Of a DNA stretch of 6,091 nt, positions 1-3,999 are shown in pieces. The notes beneath the pieces were generated by a model, which was not told where the DNA came from, ran no database searches, and saw nothing but the letters and a program-made list of their open reading frames with translations. Location: NCBI GenBank assembly GCA_013152625.1, contig JAADFY010000116.1, positions 1 through 6,091 of the forward strand, in the 5' to 3' direction. The position numbers and the translations under genes were made by a program. The first letter of the stretch is position 1. Each line of letters begins with the position of its first letter. The DNA is from Alphaproteobacteria bacterium. GTDB lineage: Bacteria; Pseudomonadota; Alphaproteobacteria; Rhizobiales; Devosiaceae.

Positions 1-356
1 TAATCGCGCACCGGCTCAAGATATTTCAAGTCTGACCATTTGCCGTCCGGCGGTGGCCCGTTCGCCTTGAGCATGGCGATCATTTGCGTCCGCACGCGGC
101 GCAGCTCATCCGGTGTCGAGCCCACCGCAAGCCCGGCCATGATCGCCGCCGAAGTCTGTCCTAGCGCACAGGCGCGCACCTCCTGCCCGTAACCGCTGAC
201 CACACCGTCGGTCACATTCACATCCACTTCGACCACAGAGCCGCACATCCGGCTCACCCGGCGCGAAGTCGCCTGGGGGCCGACCAGCCGTGGCGCCGGG
301 GCGATGTTGCCGGCAATGTGCAGAATTTTCTGTGAGTAAAGATCGCTTAGTTCCAC
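1..356 (-). CDS. NifU-like iron-sulfur cluster assembly scaffold protein (3' end outside window)
   Basis: Reading leftward from a GTG at 356-354 gives 118 codons with no stop before the window edge, starting MELSDLYSQKILHIAGNI. The protein resembles the NifU/IscU N-terminal fold, which assembles or passes on Fe-S clusters in the cytoplasm. Seen in the sequence: a first cysteine in MCGS (Cys38) and a second in the ACALGQ motif (Cys63), the spacing of the first two scaffold cysteines. The usual CGD is CGS here, and no third cysteine appears in the visible part, as I recall for this alphaproteobacterial subfamily; a true scaffold role is therefore uncertain. The visible end, PVRDY, fits the familiar KW..L..L.PVRDY tail, so probably only a few dozen residues are missing. 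The GTG is preceded by GGGAG at 366-370 (read leftward), nine bases away. It is divergent from hisI. Family assignment is good, biochemical role less so. Confidence 0.85.
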   Translation of the reverse strand, partial: MELSDLYSQKILHIAGNIAPAPRLVGPQATSRRVSRMCGSVVEVDVNVTDGVVSGYGQEVRACALGQTSAAIMAGLAVGSTPDELRRVRTQMIAMLKANGPPPDGKWSDLKYLEPVRD

Positions 357-383
357 GAGGTGCTGCTCCCGGCGCTGCCCGAA

Positions 384-401
384 TTAGGGTCTGGACCCTA
401 A
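384..401. promoter_or_regulatory. perfect inverted repeat, candidate operator between the NifU-like gene and hisI
   Basis: TTAGGGTC-TG-GACCCTAA: two exact 8-base arms with a 2-base centre, the geometry of a dimeric repressor site. It lies 28-45 bases upstream of the NifU-like GTG and about 110 bases upstream of hisI. Read leftward, it fills the spacer between a TTGGCG (405-410) and an A/T-rich TAATTC-like hexamer (about 381-387), so it may cover the leftward promoter; those hexamers are weak. I do not recognise the cognate regulator. As a short RNA hairpin its 2-base loop is unfavourable, which favours a DNA site. It could instead be a dispersed repeat. Confidence 0.5.
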
Positions 402-481
402 CACCGCCAACACGTAAGGCGTGCACCCGCCCTTGGCAATGTTTTGGCCGCCGCCGGCATGCCCGATTTTTCATTCTGGTG

Positions 482-500
482 ACGCCGGGCAATCCGGCGT
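482..500 (+). promoter_or_regulatory. hairpin in the hisI leader
   Basis: ACGCCGG-GCAAT-CCGGCGT forms a 7-bp GC-rich stem with a 5-base loop, ending 12 bases before the hisI ATG. The only SD-like bases, AGG at 501-503, follow the stem directly, so the structure could limit ribosome access to hisI. No peptide leader or T-run is seen, so this is not a classical attenuator. It may also be chance structure in GC-rich DNA. Confidence 0.35.
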
Positions 501-512
501 AGGTTCTCGCCC

Positions 513-965
513 ATGACAGATCAAAATTCATTCCCCGTTTCCATGGACCCCAAAGAGCGCGAACTGGGCACCACTCTGGCGCCGAAATTCGATTCCCATG
601 GTCTGGTGACCGCCATTGCCGTTGAGGCGGGCACCGGCGCGGTTCTCATGCTGGCCCACATGGATGAAAAAGCCCTGCGGCTGACCCTTGAAACGGCACA
701 GGTGCACTTTTTCTCCCGTTCCCGGGGTAAAATCTGGCGCAAGGGGGAAACGTCCGGAGAAGTGCTGAATGTGGTTGAAATGCGCGTCGATTGCGATCAG
801 GACGCGATTTTGCTTGTGGTGGATCCCGCCGGAACAGGCGCCGCCTGTCATACGGGGCGCAAAAGCTGTTTTTACCGGCGGGTGGTACCCGGAAAATCCG
901 GGTTTGAACTGTCGACCCCCGATCAGCCGCCCCTGTTCGACCCGGAGAAAGTGTACAAGAGCTAA
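513..965 (+). CDS. hisI: phosphoribosyl-AMP cyclohydrolase
   Basis: This 150-residue protein is HisI, the cytoplasmic metal-dependent enzyme that opens the purine ring of phosphoribosyl-AMP to give ProFAR, the third step of histidine biosynthesis. Family motifs are clear: VLMLAHMDEKAL (44-55), FFSRSRGKIWRKGETSG (66-82), VDCDQDA (92-98) and ACHTGRKSCFYR (111-122). Asp93, Asp95 and Asp97 are the expected Mg2+ ligands; Cys94, Cys112 and Cys119 the expected Zn2+ ligands. Length is normal for the stand-alone enzyme, with no HisE domain fused. The ATG at 513 has a modest AGG at 501-503; the first 20 or so residues are poorly conserved in the family, so the ATG at 543 is a possible but less likely start. 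No folE or other his gene is adjacent: the gene is divergent from the NifU-like gene and convergent with the rhomboid gene. Confidence 0.97.
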   Translation: MTDQNSFPVSMDPKERELGTTLAPKFDSHGLVTAIAVEAGTGAVLMLAHMDEKALRLTLETAQVHFFSRSRGKIWRKGETSGEVLNVVEMRVDCDQDAILLVVDPAGTGAACHTGRKSCFYRRVVPGKSGFELSTPDQPPLFDPEKVYKS

Positions 966-989
966 GCATAAAGCTTGTCAAGCTAAGCA
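960..989 (+). repeat. 9-bp direct repeat across the hisI stop codon
   Basis: AGCTAAGCA occurs at 960-968, where its TAA is the hisI stop codon, and again at 981-989. Between them AGCTT-GTC-AAGCT (972-984) can form a weak 5-bp hairpin, and a T-run (996-1000) follows. This may act as a weak hisI terminator in the 33-bp gap before the convergent rhomboid gene. The small duplication may also be a trace of strand slippage. Terminator strength looks low. Confidence 0.35.
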
Positions 990-998
990 GTCCTCTTT

Positions 999-1742
999 TT
1001 AGATCAGCCGCCGTTCCAGCCAGGCGACGGCAACAAACCCGGCAAGAAATCCGCCCACATGGGCCTGCCAGGCAATGCCGCTATCGGCTTTGGTGACCAG
1101 GGCAAAAACCCCGATCCCCAGATTGATCAGCAACCAGACCCCCGTAAACACCAGCGCCCGCCGGTTGGCGACAAATTCCTTCAAATTGGCAAGGCGCCGG
1201 CCGGCTGCAACCGGTCGTCCGCTGTCCGGATCGCGCACAAAAATTGCCGGCTGAAAAACAAACCGCACCGCCGCCCCGGTCAGCCCGGATATGGCCCCCG
1301 ATGCGCCGATAACCACGGCAATCGTACTCAGATTGGTCACGGCAAACGCCAGCGCGCCGGCCACCGCTCCAACAACAAACAACATCGCAAAACCGGGGGC
1401 GCCATAGCGCCGGGCAACCGGGGTCCCAAATACCAGAAGCCAGGCGCCGTTAAACGCCAGATGCTCCCAGCCCCCGTGCAAAAACGCATGGGTCACCGGG
1501 GTCCACAACAATGGCCACATCCCGCCGGGAAACTCCGCCGGCATGGTCAGGCGCACCGGAATAAACGCCAGCCACACATAGAGATCGAATACCCCGTTGC
1601 CGTCCAGAACCAGTGTCGTGGCCAGATGCACCGCAACGATAAAGCCGATAGCCCCCAACACCACGATCGGCACATTGAATACCGGCACCGGCTTGTCCGA
1701 TGTGTCCTTTGCGCCACGTTGGCGATTTTCATCACCGCTCAT
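999..1742 (-). CDS. rhomboid family intramembrane serine protease
   Basis: This 247-residue polytopic membrane protein belongs to the rhomboid family, which cleaves transmembrane substrates within the lipid bilayer of the inner membrane. About six hydrophobic segments are visible (roughly 22-45, 93-112, 115-136, 140-161, 196-216 and 224-242). The catalytic pair is intact: Ser148 in GASGAISG at the fourth segment and His228 in WQAHVGGF at the sixth. His94 and Asn98 in HLAFN correspond to the oxyanion-region HxxxN of GlpG-type enzymes, and THAFLHGGWEHL is the usual entry to that segment. A hydrophilic N-terminus of about 20 residues and a roughly 30-residue basic loop (164-195) are extra. The ATG at 1742 is supported by GGGGAG at 1751-1756 (read leftward), eight bases upstream. 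The substrate cannot be told from the sequence, and the neighbouring genes give no hint. Confidence 0.93.
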   Translation of the reverse strand: MSGDENRQRGAKDTSDKPVPVFNVPIVVLGAIGFIVAVHLATTLVLDGNGVFDLYVWLAFIPVRLTMPAEFPGGMWPLLWTPVTHAFLHGGWEHLAFNGAWLLVFGTPVARRYGAPGFAMLFVVGAVAGALAFAVTNLSTIAVVIGASGAISGLTGAAVRFVFQPAIFVRDPDSGRPVAAGRRLANLKEFVANRRALVFTGVWLLINLGIGVFALVTKADSGIAWQAHVGGFLAGFVAVAWLERRLI

Positions 1743-1843
1743 GCAGATTTCTCCCCGGCCAAACCGGGCAATTCATGCGCTCGCAAGCCCGTCAAACCCG
1801 CTATATGCCCGCTTTTTTTGCTCTTATCCACCGTGTCGCGCCC

Positions 1844-1866
1844 CATTAACCTTAATGTTTGTTTAA
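1844..1866. promoter_or_regulatory. CtrA-like box (TTAA-N7-TTAA) overlapping a TTAA palindrome
   Basis: TTAA at 1852-1855 and TTAA at 1863-1866 are separated by exactly seven bases (TGTTTGT), matching the TTAA-N7-TTAA full site of CtrA, the alphaproteobacterial cell-cycle response regulator. The left half also belongs to a palindrome CATTAA-CC-TTAATG (1844-1857), which adds a TTAACC half-site. It lies about 110 bases upstream of the rhomboid start and 157 bases upstream of the PAS gene, so either could be the target. Short A/T-rich motifs stand out in GC-rich DNA but can arise by chance. Confidence 0.4.
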
Positions 1867-1940
1867 GAGCGCATTTGCCCCGCGCATGCTGCACAGTTGA
1901 TCTCGAATTCGGGCGGCGCGCACGCGGGCCGTAAGTCATG

Positions 1941-1964
1941 AAAAAGGGCGGGATCAACCCGCCC
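1941..1964 (-). terminator. leftward intrinsic terminator with no evident parent gene
   Basis: Read leftward, GGGCGGG-TTGAT-CCCGCCC (1964-1946) is a perfect 7-bp GC stem followed at once by TTTTT (1945-1941), a textbook Rho-independent terminator. No leftward gene lies to its right: the PAS gene runs the other way. It could end an unseen leftward or antisense RNA, or shield the rhomboid gene from such transcription. In a rightward transcript the same hairpin would sit in the PAS leader without a U-tract. Confidence 0.6.
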
Positions 1965-2006
1965 CAAGGCACCGCTGGCAAGGCACCGCTGGCAAGGCAC
2001 CGCTGG
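1965..2006 (+). repeat. three exact 14-bp tandem repeats before the PAS gene
   Basis: CAAGGCACCGCTGG is repeated three times without a mismatch or gap, starting one base after the terminator stem and ending four bases before the GGAAAA SD of the PAS gene. Exact short tandem repeats are prone to slippage, so copy number may vary between strains. It would change leader length or promoter spacing rather than the reading frame, since the array is upstream of the start. Its function is unknown. Confidence 0.9.
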
Positions 2007-2022
2007 GCACGGAAAATTGGGC

Positions 2023-2676
2023 ATGCAAAAACAATCCACCCGCGATCTGTTCACCTATTGGAACGAGCTTCGTGGCACCAGAAGCGCCCCGGAGCGCCGG
2101 GACATTGATCCGGTCCGCATTCGTGGCGCCCTGGCCAACACGTTTATTCTGGAGGCCGACGACGACAACGGTTTTACCTTTCGCCTGGCCGGATCGCACC
2201 TGTGTTCAGCGTATTGCCGCGAGCTTAAATCCCGTTCGTTCGTGGGTCTTTGGAGCGAAAAAGATCAGGATGCCATTGAAACCCTGATCAAAGCGGTCAC
2301 CGAGGACCATGCGGTGGCGCTGATCAATTTTTCAGCCACCGCCTATCACGGCGCCCAACTCGGATTTGAGACCATATTATTGCCCCTCAAGCACAATGGC
2401 GCCACCAACACGCGCATAATCGGCGCCCTGACCGCCCTGACCGAGCCCTACTGGCTGGGTACCCATCCGGTCATGGAACAGCGCATCAGCGGCCTGCGAC
2501 TGATCTGGCCCGACGATCACACTGCCGCCCTGCCCGGCCGCGATCTGTCCACAGCAATTGACGACCGGCTCGAGGTTGGCGCCAATGGTGACGCTGCACC
2601 CATCACCGCCTTTGGCCCGGCCCCCGGCTCGCGCCGCTATGCCCATCTTTCGGTCATCGACGGCGGCAAGCAATAA
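2023..2676 (+). CDS. PAS domain-containing protein (PAS_5-type)
   Basis: This 217-residue soluble protein resembles the PAS_5 family (formerly a DUF, PF07310) of alphaproteobacteria. The opening follows the family pattern: FTYWNELRG (10-18), RRDIDPVRIRGALANTFILE (25-44), then FTFRLAGSHLC (51-61) and REL (66-68). The PAS-like region spans roughly 27-145; residues 165-217 are probably flexible and rich in Ala, Pro and Gly. There is no kinase, GGDEF, EAL or DNA-binding domain, so it would be a sensor or adaptor; no ligand is evident. In relatives as I recall them the motif reads YGREL, whereas this protein has YCREL, giving Cys61 and Cys65. I chose ATG 2023 because GGAAAA (2011-2016) lies seven bases before it; a TTG at 2017 would be too close to that SD. 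The next gene downstream, in the same direction, encodes PilZ domains. Confidence 0.8.
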   Translation: MQKQSTRDLFTYWNELRGTRSAPERRDIDPVRIRGALANTFILEADDDNGFTFRLAGSHLCSAYCRELKSRSFVGLWSEKDQDAIETLIKAVTEDHAVALINFSATAYHGAQLGFETILLPLKHNGATNTRIIGALTALTEPYWLGTHPVMEQRISGLRLIWPDDHTAALPGRDLSTAIDDRLEVGANGDAAPITAFGPAPGSRRYAHLSVIDGGKQ

Positions 2677-2795
2677 CGCCGCACCAAAACTTCGCCAACG
2701 CCGCCGCGCGCACCGGCCAGCGCCGCCGCACACGCCGGATTGCGTCTCGGCACGCGCTGATAAAGCGTCCCGCCGCCCGCTATTTGCAAACCAAC

Positions 2796-2817
2796 GGTTA
2801 ACCAAGATCGGCTAACC
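2796..2817 (+). promoter_or_regulatory. GGYTAACC direct repeat upstream of the PilZ gene
   Basis: GGTTAACC (2796-2803, itself a palindrome) and GGCTAACC (2810-2817) repeat with a 14-base period, ending 42 bases before the PilZ ATG. TTAACC is a CtrA half-site, but the spacing is not the TTAA-N7-TTAA of a full site. The 183-bp gap (2677-2859) otherwise holds GC-rich sequence, no gene and no clear terminator, so the PAS and PilZ genes may be partly co-transcribed or the PilZ gene may have its own promoter here. Confidence 0.3.
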
Positions 2818-2859
2818 TGGGCTGGTATTGCCACGCTGGGCCCTATTGCGAAGGTTTGC

Positions 2860-3492
2860 ATGATCGAGACTGCGCACACCGCTGAAACCGGAATATCCGG
2901 CGAGCCGCAATCGGCAGAACGTCGCCGCTTTCAGCGGGTCAAAGTATCCATTCTGGGGCGCTACATGCTGGCCGACCGCTCCGAGTTTCCCTGTCAGGTG
3001 CTCGAAATGTCCCCCGGCGACGCGATAGTCATCGCGCCGGTCTCGGGCACAGACGGCGAAAAGGTCATTGTCTATCTCGACGATATCGGGCGGGTGGAGG
3101 GCACCATCGTGCGCCAGACCGAGGGCGGATTTGCCATTGAGATCAACGCCTCGGTGAGAAAACGCGACAAAATGGCGGCCCAGCTCACATGGCTGGCCAA
3201 CAAGGACATTCTCGATCTGCCCGAGGACCGTCGCCACGAACGCACGGTTCCCGATATCCGCCATTCCTCCATTCGTCTCGAAGACGGGCGGCGCTATGCC
3301 TGCAAGATCCTCGATATTTCCCTGTCCGGCGCCGCAGTGGAAATCGATGTCCGGCCCGCAATGGGCACGCCGGTGACCCTGGGCCGGATGCGCGCCCGCA
3401 TCGTCCGCCACTTCGATGACGGAATCGCAGTGGAATTCGCCTCGGTTCAGGAAATGCTCACTGTCATTCAGCGAAACCTGAACATCCAGTAG
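2860..3492 (+). CDS. protein with two PilZ domains (c-di-GMP receptor type)
   Basis: This 210-residue soluble protein contains two tandem PilZ domains, the fold that binds cyclic di-GMP. Domain 2 (about 122-200) has both binding motifs intact: RRHER (Arg124, Arg128 as RxxxR) and DISLSG (Asp152, Ser154, Gly157 as [D/N]xSxxG). Domain 1 (about 20-105) keeps RRFQR (Arg22, Arg26), but its second motif is EMSPGD (49-54): Glu replaces Asp/Asn and the glycine is one place early. Domain 1 may therefore bind weakly or not at all. No signal peptide, membrane segment or output domain is visible, so it probably acts by binding a partner. ATG 2860 has GAAGG five bases upstream. It follows the PAS gene and lies 507 bp before the LapG-like peptidase gene, all in one direction. 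Likely roles are motility, polysaccharide or adhesion control; the target is not shown. Confidence 0.88.
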   Translation: MIETAHTAETGISGEPQSAERRRFQRVKVSILGRYMLADRSEFPCQVLEMSPGDAIVIAPVSGTDGEKVIVYLDDIGRVEGTIVRQTEGGFAIEINASVRKRDKMAAQLTWLANKDILDLPEDRRHERTVPDIRHSSIRLEDGRRYACKILDISLSGAAVEIDVRPAMGTPVTLGRMRARIVRHFDDGIAVEFASVQEMLTVIQRNLNIQ

Positions 3493-3567
3493 CAGTTCGG
3501 CCAAGGGGTGGATATATTTGCCTCACGGGCCTCTTGTTTCCTCTCACGCCGAGTTCGCTATTGCTCA

Positions 3568-3617
3568 CCGGCTCCGAGGGGCGCGGCTCGCCGCGCTCCG
3601 TCCTCGTTGAGAGCCGG
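3568..3617. repeat. 50-bp imperfect palindrome
   Basis: CCGGCTC-CGAGG (3568-3579) pairs with CCTCG (3602-3606) and GAGCCGG (3611-3617), with a TTGA bulge, around an inner GCGCGG-CTCG-CCGCGC hairpin (3581-3596). That makes about 18 GC-rich base pairs. No T-run follows, so it is not an intrinsic terminator. It looks like one unit of a REP/BIME-like intergenic repeat; a role in 3'-end protection of the PilZ mRNA is possible but unproven. Confidence 0.55.
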
Positions 3618-3663
3618 GCATGTATAAATGGCCAAAACTGAGTGCTTTTGCCTTTGGAGTTCC

Positions 3664-3715
3664 GCACTGCCCCCTCCCCCTTGCGGGGAGGGTCAGGGGT
3701 GGGGGTGCTCTTTTT
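3664..3715 (+). terminator. CCCTCCCC/GGGGAGGG intergenic repeat, possible terminator of the PilZ gene
   Basis: The core CCCTCCCC-CTTGC-GGGGAGGG (3672-3692) matches a dispersed palindrome I know to be common between genes in Hyphomicrobiales. An alternative longer fold pairs GCAC (3664-3667) and CCCC-T-CCCC (3671-3679) with GGGG-T-GGGG (3696-3704) and GTGC (3705-3708), followed at once by TCTTTTT (3709-3715). That fold plus T-run has the form of a Rho-independent terminator for the PilZ transcript, about 170 bases past its stop. It has a bulge and a 16-base loop, so strength is uncertain. Confidence 0.5.
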
Positions 3716-3722
3716 GTCTCAC

Positions 3723-3833
3723 GGCTCGTACCACTCAGATCATGATGCTGGTCGCTATGGTCTGAGTTGAGCCTGCGACGGCGCGGGCTGTTCGCCCGGC
3801 TCGCGTTGAAGCTCGCTGAACTCAGGGTCTGAG
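3723..3833. repeat. alternating CTCAG/CTGAG palindromes with competing stems
   Basis: Four related arms alternate in orientation: ACTCAGA (3733-3739), TCTGAGTT (3761-3768), AACTCAG (3819-3825) and CTGAGA (3829-3834). Arms 1 and 2 form an 11-bp stem including a T-G pair and CAT/ATG (3733-3767), framed by GGCTC (3723-3727) and GAGCC (3769-3773). Arms 2 and 3 can pair instead (CTGAGTT with AACTCAG, GAGC with GCTC 3811-3814), enclosing CGGGC-TGTTC-GCCCG (3784-3798). The two folds exclude each other. It may be a composite repeat or a structured RNA; no known family is recognised. Confidence 0.5.
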
Positions 3834-3841
3834 ATTAAAAC

Positions 3842-3882
3842 GGCTGCTCGCGTGACGGCTCGCACCTCGCCGGCGCGCCGGC
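3842..3882. repeat. repeat segment shared with the right-hand element, plus a 14-bp palindrome
   Basis: Positions 3842-3873 match 6017-6048 at about 26 of 32 bases, including the identical 14-mer GGCTCGCACCTCGC, so both belong to one dispersed repeat family. It runs into a perfect palindrome GCCGGCGCGCCGGC at 3869-3882. The copy here lacks the AGAGCGT ends and the CAAAACAGG hairpin seen at the right-hand copy, so it is partial or degraded. Confidence 0.5.
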
Positions 3883-3971
3883 AATGGTTAATCAGATCTC
3901 CTAAAGCCCCGTAATGTTTGAATAAAACTTGCACCTCATTTTTTTCAAGCCCCTAATCCGGGCTCGGTAGC

Positions 3972-3994
3972 GTGTTCCCCATCAGGGAGAACAC
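3972..3994 (+). promoter_or_regulatory. hairpin covering the Shine-Dalgarno of the peptidase gene
   Basis: GTGTTC-CCC (3972-3980) pairs with GGG (3985-3987) and GAACAC (3989-3994), leaving one bulged A (3988) and an ATCA loop. The only good SD, GGGAGA (3985-3990), is buried in the right arm, and the stem ends five bases before the ATG at 4000. Nine pairs with a tetraloop should hold the SD closed unless something opens it, pointing to translational control by temperature, a protein or an RNA. The outer GTGTTC/GAACAC arms could also be a DNA operator. Confidence 0.55.
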
Positions 3995-3999
3995 AAAAA

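Larger units (their letters stand above)
1743..2022. other. divergent intergenic region between the rhomboid and PAS genes
   Basis: No credible gene lies here; open frames across it run antisense to, or out of frame with, the flanking genes. It must hold the start signals of both genes. It contains, left to right, the rhomboid SD (1751-1756), an A/T-rich block with TTAA motifs (1844-1866), an intrinsic terminator shape facing left (1941-1964), a threefold 14-bp repeat (1965-2006) and the PAS gene SD (GGAAAA, 2011-2016). I could not place convincing -35/-10 pairs; TTGACG about 50 bases upstream of the rhomboid start lacks a good -10. Confidence 0.6.
3493..3999. other. 507-bp non-coding, palindrome-rich intergenic region
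   Basis: No protein-coding gene is credible: frames crossing it are short and lack family features. It is instead a chain of secondary-structure elements: a long imperfect palindrome (3568-3617), a CCCTCCCC...GGGGAGGG repeat with a G-quadruplex-type tract and T-run (3664-3715), an alternating CTCAG/CTGAG palindrome group (3723-3833), a segment shared with the right-hand repeat (3842-3873), a 14-bp palindrome (3869-3882) and the leader hairpin of the next gene (3972-3994). A TTGCAC with a CCTAAT 17 bases on (about 3929-3957) is a weak promoter candidate for the peptidase gene. The stretch looks like an intergenic repeat mosaic. Confidence 0.7.

Noticed and set aside
106..531. 141-codon leftward open frame across the left edge
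   Set aside because: It is out of frame with the NifU-like gene, whose Cys motifs lie in another leftward frame, and is rich in Arg and Cys as shadow frames often are.
1825..1833. TTATCCACC, one mismatch from a DnaA box
   Set aside because: A single imperfect copy with no cluster, origin genes or A/T-rich unwinding region; most likely chance.
1059..1934. 291-codon rightward open frame
   Set aside because: It runs antisense through the rhomboid gene; its composition (rich in Arg, Pro, Gln and His) has no family features, while the opposite strand carries intact rhomboid catalytic motifs.
1965..2006. CRISPR array
   Set aside because: The three copies are directly abutting, 14 bp long and have no spacers; no cas genes are present.
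2017..2022. TTG start for the PAS gene at 2017
   Set aside because: The GGAAAA SD ends directly at this codon, leaving no spacer; ATG 2023 has proper spacing.
2812..3504. 230-codon leftward open frame opposite the PilZ gene
   Set aside because: It is the complement of a GC-rich gene with clear PilZ motifs; no SD or family pattern is seen.
3464..3667. 67-codon leftward open frame and short rightward peptides over the CCCTCCCC repeat
   Set aside because: These are translations of dispersed intergenic repeats, a known source of false small proteins; no SD or conservation signal is evident.
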